Shown here one piece after another: positions 33,199 to 42,886 of a DNA stretch of 64,000 nt (position 1 is the first letter of the stretch; each line of letters starts with the position of its first letter). The notes beneath the pieces were generated by a model, which worked only from the letters and a program-made list of their open reading frames with translations, was not told the DNA's origin and searched no databases. A program made the position numbers and the translations under genes. Origin of the DNA: CAVSUR01 sp052143655. Lineage in GTDB: Bacteria > Actinomycetota > Actinomycetes > Streptosporangiales > Streptosporangiaceae. The stretch covers positions 1 through 64,000 of the forward strand of contig JBKQSL010000045.1 of NCBI GenBank assembly GCA_052143655.1, in the 5' to 3' direction.

Positions 33199-33990
33199 TC
33201 ACCGGCTTTCGGGCACGGGGTTGGGGATGGCACCGCCGTAGCGGCGGTCGCGGCGCGCGTAGATCTCGCAGGCGTGCCACAGATGGCGGCGGTCGAAATC
33301 GGGGAACAGCGTGTCGAGGAACACGAACTCGGCGTACGCGGACTGCCAGAGCAGGAAGTTCGAGGTGCGCTGCTCCCCTGACGACCGGATGAACAGGTCC
33401 ACGTCCGGGATGCCCGGCTCGTCGAGGTAGCGGGCGAAGACCTTCTCGTCGATCCGGCTGGCCCGCAGCTTGCCCGCCGCCACGTCGGCGGCGATGGCCG
33501 CGGCCGCGTCGACGATCTCCGCCCGGCCGCCGTAGTTGACGCAGAACTGCAGCGTGAGCACCGAGTTGCCGGCGGTCATCCGCTCGGCTTCCGCCAGTTC
33601 GGAGATGACGCTGCGCCACAACCGCTGGCGGCGGCCGGCCCAGCGGACCCGCACCCCCATCGCGTTCAGCTGGTCGCGGCGGCGCCGGATGACATCGCGG
33701 TTGAACCCCATCAGGAACCGCACCTCGTCGGGCGAGCGGCGCCAGTTCTCAGTGGAGAACGCGTACGCCGACAGGTACGGGATGCCCAGCTCGATCGCGC
33801 CCATGATCACGTCGAACAGCGCGGACTCGCCGGCCTTGTGCCCCTCGGTGCGGGGCAGCCCCCGCTCCTTAGCCCAGCGGCCGTTGCCGTCCATGACCAG
33901 CGCGACGTGCCGCGGCAGCAGGTTCGCGGGAATGCCGGGCGGCGTGGCACCGCCGGCGTGCGGCTCCGGCGGCCGGACCGGCGGGCTCAC
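33199..33990 (-). CDS. uppS: Isoprenyl transferase (undecaprenyl diphosphate synthase family)
   Basis: Condenses isopentenyl diphosphate to build the lipid carrier for cell-wall precursors. 263 residues with the start at GTG 33990, just after the recO stop; a longer frame overlaps recO. VALVMDGNGRW (Asp 34) is the substrate site, FSTENWRR the second motif, and DLFIRSSGEQRTSNFLLW the C-terminal signature. The recO-uppS order is conserved in actinobacteria. Confidence 0.93.
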   Translation of the reverse strand: MSPPVRPPEPHAGGATPPGIPANLLPRHVALVMDGNGRWAKERGLPRTEGHKAGESALFDVIMGAIELGIPYLSAYAFSTENWRRSPDEVRFLMGFNRDVIRRRRDQLNAMGVRVRWAGRRQRLWRSVISELAEAERMTAGNSVLTLQFCVNYGGRAEIVDAAAAIAADVAAGKLRASRIDEKVFARYLDEPGIPDVDLFIRSSGEQRTSNFLLWQSAYAEFVFLDTLFPDFDRRHLWHACEIYARRDRRYGGAIPNPVPESR

Positions 33991-34000
33991 CAGCGGCCCA

Positions 34001-34843
34001 TCAGGCGTGCTCCACGTGCCGCAGCGAGCGGATCGAGTGCTCCAGGTGCCACTGCGCATAGGCGGCGACCAGCCCGCTGCACTCCACCTGGTGGCGGCGC
34101 TCGCTAGCGTCGGCGTACGCCCAGTCGCCGCGCAGCAGCGCGCGCATCAGCGCGATCGTCTGCGGCGGCGGGGTCACCGAGCCGGGGGCCCGGCAGACCT
34201 GGCAGGTCAGGCCGCCGGCCGCGATGCTGAAAGCGCGCAGCACCGGCCGGCTCGGGCGGCCGCCGGCCGCGCCAGGGCGCGCCGGGCCGGCCAGGCCGTC
34301 GAAGCCGGGCAGTTCCGGCGGCTCGTCGCCCGGATCGTCCCCGGGATCGGCCGCCGCGCGGGTGCCGCACACCGCGCACTCCTCCAGCGCCGGGGCGTAA
34401 CCCGCGACCGCCAGCGACCGCAGCAGGAACGCGTCGAGCACCAGCCGCGGGTCGTGGGTCACCTCGCCGAGCGTCCGCAGGCCGCCGACCAGCAGCAGGA
34501 ACTGGCGCAGGCTCGGCTCCTTCTCCACCGGGGTGAACCGCTCGGCCGTCTCCAGCATCGCGGTGCCCGTGGTGTAGCGGGGATAGTCGCTGGCCAGCGG
34601 GGCCCCGTACGGCCGCAGCGTCTCGGCCTGGGTGATCACGTCCAGCGACCGGCCGGTGTACAGCAGCAGGTCGACGTGGGTAAACGGCTCCAGCCGGGCA
34701 CCGAACCGGGACTTGGTGCGCCGTACGCCCTTGGCCACGGCACGGACCCGGCCGGTCCGCCGGGTGAGCAGCGTGACGATGCGGTCGGCCTCGCCCAGCT
34801 TCTGGGTCCGCAGCACGATGCCGTCGTCCCGGTAGATGCTCAC
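34001..34843 (-). CDS. recO: DNA repair protein RecO
   Basis: 280 residues from GTG 34843. ATG 34861 would add six residues. The N-terminal OB fold begins SIYRDDGIVLRTQKLGEADR and continues with RVRAVAKGVRRTKSRFG. A zinc site (CAVCGT, CQVCRA) lies in the helical C-terminal part. RecO loads RecA with RecR at gaps. It precedes uppS by ten bases, giving a likely recO-uppS unit. Confidence 0.93.
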   Translation of the reverse strand: MSIYRDDGIVLRTQKLGEADRIVTLLTRRTGRVRAVAKGVRRTKSRFGARLEPFTHVDLLLYTGRSLDVITQAETLRPYGAPLASDYPRYTTGTAMLETAERFTPVEKEPSLRQFLLLVGGLRTLGEVTHDPRLVLDAFLLRSLAVAGYAPALEECAVCGTRAAADPGDDPGDEPPELPGFDGLAGPARPGAAGGRPSRPVLRAFSIAAGGLTCQVCRAPGSVTPPPQTIALMRALLRGDWAYADASERRHQVECSGLVAAYAQWHLEHSIRSLRHVEHA

Positions 34844-34935
34844 GCCGCTATTGTCCCGCATCGGCCCGCTGCAGCAGCCGCGCCATGCACAGGCGCGCTC
34901 TGCGGGTGTACTGGCCCGCCCCCGGCCGCCCGCCG

Positions 34936-35595
34936 CTACTCGGCCGCCGGCGCGCTCTCCTCGGTCATCGCGATCACCCCGTACGCCTGGGCCGGGGTCA
35001 TGCCGAGCTGCGCGGCGACCCGGTGCGCGGCATCGCGCTCCTCGCCGGCCAGCGCCCCGTCGGCCAGCCCGATCCGCACGATGTCGGCGAGGAACCACTC
35101 GCGGGCGGGCACGGCGAGCTGGATGGCCAGCGGGTTCAGCGTGGTGGCCAGCTCGGCGGCGGCCCGGTCCGCGGCGGCCGGGTCGGCGGCCGCAAGGCTC
35201 GCGACGGCCAGGTCGGCGTCCAGCGCAGGCTCACCGTAATCAGCCAGCCCGGCACCGTGGATCACCTCGATGGCCCGGCGCCGCGCCGCCGGACTGCGCG
35301 GGTCACCGGCCGCCAGCATCGTCACCGCTGCCGCCCGCGCGCCGGCCGGCAGCGCGGCCTGCATCTGCTCCGACGTCGGCAGCCGCAGCACCTCGGGCCG
35401 GTAGGCGGTCCGGCAGTTCTGGCACTGCACATGCTCGCCGAGCCGGGCGAGCGGGATCAGCGGGATGAAGAACAGGTGGAACCAGCGCCGGCCGGACCGC
35501 AGCCGGTAAGGCCGGTCGCCGCCGCACCGCTGGCAATGGAACACGCCCTGGCCGATGACGCGGTAGTACACCCGCAATCCGAAGATCAGGAACAC
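34936..35595 (-). CDS. Zinc-ribbon and TerB-like domain protein
   Basis: 219 residues from GTG 35595 with AGGAGGGG just upstream; the longer frame upstream is non-coding. The N-terminus has a hydrophobic IFGLRVYYRVIG segment, then a zinc ribbon (HCQRCGGDRPY, VQCQNCRTAYRPEVL) split by the hydrophobic WFHLFFIPLIPLAR. The C-terminal domain is helical with acidic DGALAGEERDAAHRVAAQLG, a TerB-like tellurite-resistance fold. This architecture is common in actinobacterial membrane-linked proteins of unknown role. Confidence 0.75.
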   Translation of the reverse strand: MFLIFGLRVYYRVIGQGVFHCQRCGGDRPYRLRSGRRWFHLFFIPLIPLARLGEHVQCQNCRTAYRPEVLRLPTSEQMQAALPAGARAAAVTMLAAGDPRSPAARRRAIEVIHGAGLADYGEPALDADLAVASLAAADPAAADRAAAELATTLNPLAIQLAVPAREWFLADIVRIGLADGALAGEERDAAHRVAAQLGMTPAQAYGVIAMTEESAPAAE

Positions 35596-35946
35596 CGAGT
35601 CCCCTCCTGGCCGCTGCCCGGCGGCCATGCCGGTCCGCTGACTCCGCGTCCCGGGGATAGGAGATCCGGGGACACCGCCCGTCCGGTGAGCTCGGCCAGC
35701 CCCGCCGATCATCACACGTCCGGCGGTCAGCCCGGGGCGGAAACCCGCAAATGGGAGCCGCCCGCCGGTGCCCGCGACCTGTGCCGACGCGATTGGCAAC
35801 TCCGGGCCGAAAGTCCCTGGCGGCGCGGGCCGCAGGCCTCTACGCCAGAGTTCAGCGCAGGCGTGTGCTGGATATGGTCCAAGGTTAGCGCGGGCCTGTC
35901 GCAGGACCGGCCGGGCAGGACCTGGCCAGCAGGGAGGCGACAAGTC
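35596..35946. other. Divergent intergenic region
   Basis: 351 bases between the zinc-ribbon gene and the flavodoxin gene. The flavodoxin ribosome-binding site (AGGGAGGCGAC) is near 35932-35942. No other gene, repeat or strong hairpin was found. Confidence 0.5.
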
Positions 35947-36525
35947 ATGCGGGTACTGGTCGTTTACGCAACCAAGCATGGCTCCACCCGGGGCATCGCC
36001 GAGCGCATCGCCGGTGACCTGGCTACCGCCGGGCACAAGGCGCAGGCGCACCGCGCGGCCGAGGCCGGTGACCTGTACCAGTGGGATGCCTTCGTCATCG
36101 GCAGCGCCACGTACCTGGGCCACTGGCGCAAGGAAGCGACGCACTTCGTGCGCAAGAACCGGGCGATCCTCGCCAGCAGGCCGGTCTGGCTGTTCAGCAG
36201 CGGGCCGCTGGCCGCTACCGCGGTCGGGGAGAACGGGGACCTGGGCGAGGCCGCCGATCGCGTCGCGGCCGAGCTGGCCGCCGAGCCGACGGAGATCAAC
36301 GAGCTCAGCCGGGTCATCGGGCCGGTCGAGCACCGTGTCTTCTCCGGCGCGCTGGACCCGGCCACCCTCGACACCGGCGAGCGCCTGATGCGGCGGCTGC
36401 CGGCCGGCGCCGCGCTGCTGCCCGAGGGCGACTTCCGCGACTGGGCCACGATCGACGAGTGGGCAGCCGGCATCGCCGGGCGGCTCACCGGGGTCGAGGC
36501 CGACGAGGCGCGGGCCGCCCAGTAG
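35947..36525 (+). CDS. Flavodoxin-domain protein
   Basis: 192 residues. MRVLVVYATKHGSTRGIAE is the phosphate-binding loop of the flavodoxin fold, and WDAFVIGSATYLGHWRKEA, VWLFSSGPL are the following FMN loops. Proteins of this type (Flavodoxin_5, HemG-related) bind FMN and act as quinone reductases or protoporphyrinogen oxidase-like enzymes. The physiological partner is not visible. Two short insertions add acidic residues in the last third. Confidence 0.85.
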   Translation: MRVLVVYATKHGSTRGIAERIAGDLATAGHKAQAHRAAEAGDLYQWDAFVIGSATYLGHWRKEATHFVRKNRAILASRPVWLFSSGPLAATAVGENGDLGEAADRVAAELAAEPTEINELSRVIGPVEHRVFSGALDPATLDTGERLMRRLPAGAALLPEGDFRDWATIDEWAAGIAGRLTGVEADEARAAQ

Positions 36526-36556
36526 CGGCACGCACAGTAGGACCGCCGGGCCGGGC

Positions 36557-37504
36557 TCAGTCGTAGAAGCCCAGGCGGCGCAGCTGCTTGGGGTCGCGCT
36601 GCCAGTCTTTGGCGATCTTGATGCGCAGGTCCAGGTAGACCCGAGTGCCGAGCAGCGCCTCGATCTGCCGCCGCGCCGCGGACCCGACCTCCTTCAGCCG
36701 GGCGCCCCGGGCGCCGATTACGATGGCCTTCTGGCTGGGCCGCTCGACGTACATCAGCGCGTGCACGTCGATGAGGTCGTCCCGTCCTTCCCGCGGCCCC
36801 ATCTCCTCGACGACCACGGCGATCGAGTGCGGCAGCTCGTCCCGGACCCCTTCCAGGACCGCCTCCCGGATCAGCTCGGCGACCAGCAGCTGCTCGGGCT
36901 CGTCGGTCAGGTCCCCCGCCGGGTACAGCGGGCGGCCCGGCGGCAGGTGCGAGATCAGCACGTCGGCCAGCACCCCGGTGTTGAACCCGGACACCGCGGA
37001 CACCGGCACGATGTCGGCCCAGTCGCCGAGACCGACGACGGCCGTGAGCTGTGCGGCGACCTGCGCCTTGGAAACCTGGTCGGTCTTGGTGACGATCGCG
37101 ATCACCGGCGTGCTGCCGACGCTGGCCAGCTCGGCGGCCAGGTACTTGTCCCCCGGCCCGATCCGCTCGTTAGCCGGAATGCACAGCCCGATCACGTCCA
37201 CCTCGGTGAGCGTGGAGCGGGCCAGGCTGTCCAGCCGCTCGCCGAGCAGCGTCCGGGGCCGGTGCAGGCCCGGAGTGTCCACGATGATCAGCTGCGCGTC
37301 CGGCCGGTGCACGATGCCCCGGATGGCCCGCCGGGTGGTCTGCGGGCGGCTGCTGGTGATTGCCACCTTGGTTCCGACCAGCGCGTTCATCAGCGTGGAC
37401 TTGCCGACGTTCGGCCGCCCGGCGAAACAGGCGAAGCCGGAACGGAACACCGCGTCCGCAGGCGGCGGCAGCGGCGCCGGCGTCGGCACTGGCGGCGATC
37501 CCAT
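36557..37504 (-). CDS. era: GTPase Era
   Basis: 315 residues. G1 is GRPNVGKST at 29-37, G3 DTPGLH, G4 TKTD; the C-terminal KH domain contains VIGARGARLKEVGSAAR and ends with LGFYD. It binds 16S rRNA and helps 30S assembly. The usual neighbour, the cytidine-deaminase-like gene, lies about 7.7 kb away here because of inserted genes. Confidence 0.95.
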   Translation of the reverse strand: MGSPPVPTPAPLPPPADAVFRSGFACFAGRPNVGKSTLMNALVGTKVAITSSRPQTTRRAIRGIVHRPDAQLIIVDTPGLHRPRTLLGERLDSLARSTLTEVDVIGLCIPANERIGPGDKYLAAELASVGSTPVIAIVTKTDQVSKAQVAAQLTAVVGLGDWADIVPVSAVSGFNTGVLADVLISHLPPGRPLYPAGDLTDEPEQLLVAELIREAVLEGVRDELPHSIAVVVEEMGPREGRDDLIDVHALMYVERPSQKAIVIGARGARLKEVGSAARRQIEALLGTRVYLDLRIKIAKDWQRDPKQLRRLGFYD

Positions 37505-37615
37505 TTCCGCAATTCTTCCCTACTCCGGCTGGACAGCGCACCCCGCATGCCTCTGGCATGATCACCTCAGGCGAGATCGGGATGGACCGGGCACCAACGG
37601 AAGGACCGCGCAGGC

Positions 37616-38824
37616 ATGACGGCAGGAGGCTTCTCCCGGCTGCGGCTGGCCCGGCTGCGGGACGTACTGGCCCGGCACATCGATAACGGCTCGGCGCCGG
37701 GGCTGGTCGCGCTGGTCAGCCGGCATGGCGAGGTGCACGCCGACGCGCTCGGGACGCTGGCTCACGGCGGCACCGAGCCAGTCTGGCGGGGCACGATCTT
37801 CCGGGTGTCGTCGATGACCAAGCCGGTCATCGCCGCCGCCACGATGATCTGCGTCGAGGAGTGCGCGCTGCGGCTGGACGAGCCCGTGGACCGGCTGCTG
37901 CCCGAGCTTGCCGACCGCCGGGTGCTGACCCGGCTGGACGCTCCGCTGGAGGACACCGTGCCCGCGCACCGGCCGGTTTCCGTGCGGGACCTGCTGACGT
38001 TCCGGATGGGGTTCGGCATCCCGATGGCGCCGCCGGACGCCTGCCCGGTCACCCGGGCCGCGCTGGAGCTGAACCTGGGCCAGCACATGCCGGCCCCGGC
38101 CGGGCCGCCGGAGCCCGACGAGTGGATCCGCCGCCTCGGGACCCTGCCGCTGATGCACCAGCCGGGTGAGAAGTGGATGTACAACACCGGCGCCGACGTG
38201 CTCGGCGTGCTGATCGCGCGGGCCAGCGGCCAGCCGCTGGAGACGTTCCTGGCCGAACGGGTCTTCGGGCCGCTCGGCATGTCCGACACCGGTTTCGCGG
38301 TGCCCGCCAGCCAGCAAAGCCGGCTCGCCACCAGCTACTGGACCGACCCGGCGACCGGCAAGGTCGCGGTCTACGACGAGCCGTCCGGCCAGTGGAGCAG
38401 CCTGCCCGCGTTCCCGTCTGGCGGCGGCGGCCTGGTCTCGACCGCCGACGACTACCTGGTCTTCGGGCAGCTGCTGCTGGGCATGGGGAAGTACGGCGGC
38501 GAGCGGATCCTGTCCCGGCCCTCGGTCGAGCTGATGACCGCCGATCACCTAACCCCGGCGCAGAAGGCGGTCTCCGGGCTGGTCCCCGGCTTCTTCGACA
38601 GCCACGGCTGGGGGTTCTGCATGTCCGTGCTGACCCGGCGGGACAACGTCGCCATGGCGCCCGGCACCTTCGGCTGGGACGGCGGGATGGGCACCTGCTG
38701 GTACTGCGACCCGGCCGAGGACATGATCACGATCCTGATGACGAACCAGGCGTGGACCTCGCCGGAGCCGCCGGCGCTGTGCCGGGACTTCTGGACCAGC
38801 GCCTACCAGGCCATCGACGACTGA
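37616..38824 (+). CDS. Serine hydrolase of the class C beta-lactamase/esterase family
   Basis: 402 residues. The SxxK motif is SSMTK with Ser 66 and Lys 69. A Tyr motif lies near residue 188 (MYNTGADVLG), and HGWGFCM-like sequence and WDGGMGTCWY replace the KTG region. Members act as esterases or D-aminopeptidases (EstB-type) rather than true lactamases. There is no signal peptide, so it is probably cytoplasmic. It is the first gene of the insertion beside era. Confidence 0.85.
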   Translation: MTAGGFSRLRLARLRDVLARHIDNGSAPGLVALVSRHGEVHADALGTLAHGGTEPVWRGTIFRVSSMTKPVIAAATMICVEECALRLDEPVDRLLPELADRRVLTRLDAPLEDTVPAHRPVSVRDLLTFRMGFGIPMAPPDACPVTRAALELNLGQHMPAPAGPPEPDEWIRRLGTLPLMHQPGEKWMYNTGADVLGVLIARASGQPLETFLAERVFGPLGMSDTGFAVPASQQSRLATSYWTDPATGKVAVYDEPSGQWSSLPAFPSGGGGLVSTADDYLVFGQLLLGMGKYGGERILSRPSVELMTADHLTPAQKAVSGLVPGFFDSHGWGFCMSVLTRRDNVAMAPGTFGWDGGMGTCWYCDPAEDMITILMTNQAWTSPEPPALCRDFWTSAYQAIDD

Positions 38825-38836
38825 CCGGCGGGCTGA

Positions 38837-39929
38837 TCAGCCGTCGCCGTGGCCGGACGGCAACTCGACGGCAGCAGGCGGCAGGTCGGCAGACTGCGCC
38901 GCGGCTGGCCATCCCGGCCGCCGGATGACCAGGACGGCCAGGGCCAGGCAGACCAGCGCCAGCCCGGTCACGGCCACCCCGGTCAGCCGCTCGCCGAGCA
39001 CCAGCAGCGCCAGCAGCGCGGCCACCACCGGCTCGGCCAGCCCGAGGGTGGCCGCGGCAGGCGCGGGTACGGTCCGCAGTCCGCGGCCGTAGAGCAGGTA
39101 AGCGGCGACGGTGGCCAGGACGGCGAGTTCGGCGGTGACCGCCAGGCCCCGGGCGGTGCCCAGCCAGCCCGGCGAGGTGGCCAGCAGCACCGGGAGCAGC
39201 AGCAGGCCGCCGACGCCGAACAGGGCGCCCATCACCGCGCGCTCCGGCCGGCCGCCGGCGATCAGGCCCGCGGCGGTGACCGCGTAGGTCGCGTAGCACA
39301 GCCCGGCCAGCATGGCCAGCCCGAGGCCGGGCAGGCTGACCCCGGCGGCGCGGCCGCCGGTGACCAGCACCGCGCAGCCGGCTATCGCTCCCGCGGTGGC
39401 CGCCAGCCAGCGGCTGCCGAGCACGGCGCCGGTCGCGATCCGGCTGATCAGCCCGGTGAACACGGGCGCGCTGCCGATCGCGACGACCGTCCCGATCGCT
39501 ACTCCGGTCAGCCGCACCGCCGAGAAGAACGCCAGCTGATAGCCGGCCACGCTGGCACCGCCGAGCGCCAGCAGGGCCGGGTACAGTCGGCCGCCGGTCA
39601 CCAGCCAGCGCCAGTCCCGCGGCCCCGCGGCGGACGTTCGCGCCCCGCCGGACGAGCCCGTCCGGCCGGGCGCTTCCGGACGGCCCGGCGAAGTTGCCCT
39701 GCCGGACGTCTCCGGACGGCCCGGCGGAGTGGTCCCGCTGCGCGTGCGGGACCGGCCCGGGCGGACCAGGCCGATCAGCGCCAGCAGCGCCGACGACGAC
39801 GATGCGCGCCGCGCCCACTGACACCGCAGTCGCCCCGGCAGGCGCGAAGTGCGCCGTGGTCCCGGTGCTACCCCACAGTGCGGCGGAGGCCAGGACCGCC
39901 GCGGCGCCAGCCGCACGAGGAAGCCGCAT
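38837..39929 (-). pseudogene. Frameshifted EamA/DMT-family transporter
   Basis: The ATG at 39929 starts a first membrane helix (AGAAAVLASAALWGSTG) and ARIVVVGA, after which the frame is lost in a CGTCGTCGTCGG run near 39790. The next frame continues as ALLALIGLVRPGR, a Gly/Pro/Arg loop with GRPE-type repeats, then eight or so hydrophobic segments of a drug/metabolite exporter (AYQLAFFSAV-like, LGLAMLAGLCYATYAVTAAG, VVAALLALLVLG). Shifting one base restores about 360 residues with ten helices. It may be a pseudogene or an assembly indel. Confidence 0.7.
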
Positions 39930-40229
39930 GACCGCGATTGTGCCAGTGCGCGAGCACTGCCCGGCCTGCGTCCCGCCATGATCCCGAAGCATTGGCGCCA
40001 CCGGGTGCACCGCGATGAATCCTCACCGAGGTTCGCAGCCGCAACCCGAACGCTGACTATCGAGTGGACCACACAGCTCTAACCCACTGGGTGGCCCGGA
40101 CGGCCTTTCGTCCCGGCCTCTGCCCGGCATCTTGACCCACCGCCAAGAACCCCGATGGTCGAAGTCTTGCACCTGAGCGGTCGCCGGACCGGCGTAACCG
40201 CGCCGGAACTGCCGGGACCGCCAACGAGG
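39930..40229. other. Intergenic, upstream of the transporter gene
   Basis: 300 bases. The stretch near 40050-40090 is less GC-rich than the surroundings (TGACTATCGAGTGGACCACA). No open frame with protein character and no clear hairpin is visible. It may contain the transporter promoter. Confidence 0.4.
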
Positions 40230-40985
40230 TTAGGCCTGGAGCAGGTGGTGGTAGACGGCCTGAGTCGCGGCGCCTGGGGAGATTCCGAGTTCGTCGCGAA
40301 GGGTCTCGCGCAGCCTGGCGTGGACGTTGAGCGCCTCGGCGACGTTGCCCTGGGCGGCCAGGGCGCGCATGAGTACCTGATAACCGCTCTCCCGGAGCGG
40401 GGCGAGAGTGACGAGCTGGCGGCCGGCCCGAACTGCTGCTGGGAGCTCGGTCCCGCCGACCCCTAGCGCTGCAACTGCGTAGGATTCCAGGGCCCTGAGG
40501 CGGATGTCTGCCAGATGCTGGCGCTGCTGGGTGATCCAGGGTGCGTCCTCTCCGGGCAGGAACTCGCGCTCAGCGACGAATATTGCTACCAGGGACGGGC
40601 CCCAGGCCTGTTTCCAGCGACCGAGCGCGACTTGTGACTCGGCCCGGTGCGCGGCCTCTGCGGCGGCCTCCACATCGACCCGGGCGTCCTCTCCCAGCTG
40701 CAGGCGCAGGGCCGTCCGGCCGTCGATGACTTCCGGTCCCAGAATCTTGCGCAGCTTGGAGATCAGGGCATTGAGCCCGGTTTCGGCGGCGGTAGGGAGC
40801 AGACGTGGCCAGATGGCCTCGGCTAGCTCGTCGCGGCTGACGAGCCGGTGCCGGTTGAGGACCAGGTAGGCGAACAGGAGCCTGCCCTGGCGGCCCGGCA
40901 GGCGGCCGTCCAGGCGCTCGCCGTCCCGTTCGACGACTGTCTGCCCGCAGAGCTGGATCCTCGTGGCGGCTGGCACCAAGGTCAC
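40230..40985 (-). CDS. SARP-family transcriptional regulator
   Basis: 251 residues from GTG 40985. Residues ~1-95 form an OmpR-like winged helix (LPGRQGRLLFAYLVLNRHRL, AIWPRLLPTAAETGLNALIS, LRKILG). Residues ~100-250 form the bacterial transcriptional activator domain (BTAD) of helical repeats (VEAAAEAAHRAES..., LVTLAPLRESGYQVLMRAL, YHHLLQA). SARPs activate secondary-metabolite pathways, but no biosynthetic cluster is adjacent. The target may be the divergent small gene and rhodanese that follow at 41036. Confidence 0.88.
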   Translation of the reverse strand: MTLVPAATRIQLCGQTVVERDGERLDGRLPGRQGRLLFAYLVLNRHRLVSRDELAEAIWPRLLPTAAETGLNALISKLRKILGPEVIDGRTALRLQLGEDARVDVEAAAEAAHRAESQVALGRWKQAWGPSLVAIFVAEREFLPGEDAPWITQQRQHLADIRLRALESYAVAALGVGGTELPAAVRAGRQLVTLAPLRESGYQVLMRALAAQGNVAEALNVHARLRETLRDELGISPGAATQAVYHHLLQA

Positions 40986-41035
40986 GCCAACATTGTGCCA
41001 ATAACGTGGGCGTATACCACCAGGAGGAGGAAGCG

Positions 41036-41194
41036 ATGGCCAGGATCATCCAGTGCGAGTGCGGGTTCGTGGCCCGGGGACAGACCGACGCCGAGGTGAT
41101 CGGCGCGATCCGCGGGCACATGCGAACTGACCATCCCGATCTCCTGGCCACGGTCGATCAGGAGGACCTGCTCGGCTGGATCAAAGTGGAATAG
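41036..41194 (+). CDS. DUF1059 small protein
   Basis: 52 residues from ATG 41036 with GGAGGAAGC upstream. The pattern C-x-C-G-F...GHMRTDHPDL (Cys, Cys, His, His) is the DUF1059 zinc-finger-like fold. Role unknown. It is co-oriented with the sulfurtransferase 22 bases downstream and divergent from the SARP gene. Confidence 0.8.
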   Translation: MARIIQCECGFVARGQTDAEVIGAIRGHMRTDHPDLLATVDQEDLLGWIKVE

Positions 41195-41216
41195 GCCAGA
41201 CCCAGGGAGGGCCAAG

Positions 41217-42071
41217 ATGACCGCGCAAGACACCACGACGAAGTACGAGGGATATGAGAGAGGCGAGGTTCTGGTTACCCCGCAGTGGCTCGAGGAGCAC
41301 CTCCACGACCCCGCGCTGCGCGTGGTCGAGGTGGACGTGAGCCGGGCTGGCTACGATGCGGGGCACATCGAGGGCGCCGTGCTGTGGAACGTCTACAGCG
41401 ACCTGAAGGACAGCAGCTACCACCTCGTCGGCGAGCAGGCTGTCGGAAGCCTGCTCGCCCGCTCCGGGATCCGCCCGGACTCCACCGTGGTCGTCTACGG
41501 TTACGCACCCACGATGGGCCTGTGGCTGCTGAACCTGTACGGCCACGCCGACGTCCGCATCCTCGATTGCGCCCGGGCCAGGTGGCAGGACGAAGGCCGG
41601 CCCTGGACCAGTGCCGTAGCCAGCCCCGTCGCTACCCGGTACCCCCTGCCCGGCCAGGACACGCGGATCCGGGCCGGCCAGCGGAGGGTGGAAGATGCGA
41701 TCGGCGACCCGGCGTGCACCATAGTGGATGTGCGCACCGAAGCGGAGTACCGCGGTGAGCGATTCTGGCCGTCCGGCGGCTCCGAACCAGGCGGTCGTGC
41801 CGGTCACATTCCCTCGGCCGTGCATCTGCCGGTCGAAGGCGTCCTCGATGAGCGCGGGTCGTTCCGCACCGCCGCCGAGCTGCGTGAGCTGTTCTCGCCA
41901 CTCGGCCCATCTGGCGACGGCGAACTGATCACGTACTGCACCATCGGCGGCCGCGCCTGCACTGCCTGGTTCGCCCTGACGTACCTGCTCGGCCGCGACC
42001 ATGTGCGGGTCTATGACGGCTCGTGGGCGGAGTGGGGGAAGCTGCCAGCCACGCCCGTCGACTGCGCCTAG
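41217..42071 (+). CDS. Two-domain rhodanese sulfurtransferase
   Basis: 284 residues with two rhodanese domains. The first (VVEVDVSRAGYDAGHIEG) lacks a catalytic Cys. The second has the active-site loop ITYCTIGGRA with Cys 241 and ends with VYDGSWAEW. The family (SseA/CysA type) transfers sulfur from thiosulfate or 3-mercaptopyruvate to acceptors. The short operon with DUF1059 suggests a joint role, possibly stress related, under SARP control. Confidence 0.9.
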   Translation: MTAQDTTTKYEGYERGEVLVTPQWLEEHLHDPALRVVEVDVSRAGYDAGHIEGAVLWNVYSDLKDSSYHLVGEQAVGSLLARSGIRPDSTVVVYGYAPTMGLWLLNLYGHADVRILDCARARWQDEGRPWTSAVASPVATRYPLPGQDTRIRAGQRRVEDAIGDPACTIVDVRTEAEYRGERFWPSGGSEPGGRAGHIPSAVHLPVEGVLDERGSFRTAAELRELFSPLGPSGDGELITYCTIGGRACTAWFALTYLLGRDHVRVYDGSWAEWGKLPATPVDCA

Positions 42072-42136
42072 CCGGATCGCAGTATCCAGCCACGGGCTGG
42101 CCCGAGACGCCGCATCGTTCCCGCGGGCTGCTTCTG

Positions 42137-42886
42137 TCACGTGCAGGTCCAGCCGCCATCGACCACGAGCGTGTGGCCGGTGACATAGCTGGAAGCATCC
42201 GACGCCAGGAACAGCAGGGGTCCGTCGAGTTCCTCGATGGACGGGACGCGTGCCAGCAGGGTCTGGCTTTCGATGTGCGCGACGAAGCCGGGGTCGGCCA
42301 GCATTCCGGTCAGCTCGGTGGCGAAATACCCGGGAGCGAGCGCGTTCACGCGCACCCGCCGCGGACCCCACTGGGCGGCCAGCTGACGCGTAAGGTTAAC
42401 CAGCGCGGCCTTGGTCGCATTGTAGGCGGCCATCGGCCCGCGCGAGGCGACCAGGCCGTAGATGGACGCGATGTTGATCACTGAGGCGTGCTCGCTGGCG
42501 AACAGCAGTGGTGCCGCCAGACGGCACAGGTCCAGCACCGCAACCAGGTTGACCTGAACGACGGTTTCCAGCTCGTCGAGTGTCTGATCTTCCAGCGGGC
42601 CGTCGTCGCAGATCCCGGCGTTGTTGACCAGGATGTCGAGCCGGCCGAAACGATCTGCTACCGCTGCAGCCACCGCCTGCCGGTGCGCGGCGGATGCGAT
42701 ATCGCCGGCCACCGCGACCGCATCGAGCTGGCCGGCCAGCTGCTCAAGGCGGTCTGCCCGCCGGGCCGTCACCACGACATCGGCGCCGGCCTCACGCAGC
42801 ACCCTCGCAAATCGTTCGCCCAGGCCCGACGAGGCCCCCGTGACGAGAGCCACCCGGCCAGAAAGAAGCCCGCTGCCCGTATCCAT
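42137..42886 (-). CDS. Short-chain dehydrogenase/reductase
   Basis: 249 residues with a normal SDR set: TGASSGLGERF cofactor motif, NNAG, Ser in IASIYG, and catalytic YNATK. The end has VTGHTLVVDGGWTCT, the usual C-terminus. The substrate cannot be inferred; sequence character suggests gluconate-5-dehydrogenase-like or acyl-carrier types. It is convergent with the rhodanese gene. Confidence 0.88.
   Translation of the reverse strand: MDTGSGLLSGRVALVTGASSGLGERFARVLREAGADVVVTARRADRLEQLAGQLDAVAVAGDIASAAHRQAVAAAVADRFGRLDILVNNAGICDDGPLEDQTLDELETVVQVNLVAVLDLCRLAAPLLFASEHASVINIASIYGLVASRGPMAAYNATKAALVNLTRQLAAQWGPRRVRVNALAPGYFATELTGMLADPGFVAHIESQTLLARVPSIEELDGPLLFLASDASSYVTGHTLVVDGGWTCT

Noticed and set aside
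40230..40985. SARP gene as the marker of a secondary-metabolite cluster
   Set aside because: No polyketide, peptide synthetase or other biosynthetic core genes lie nearby.
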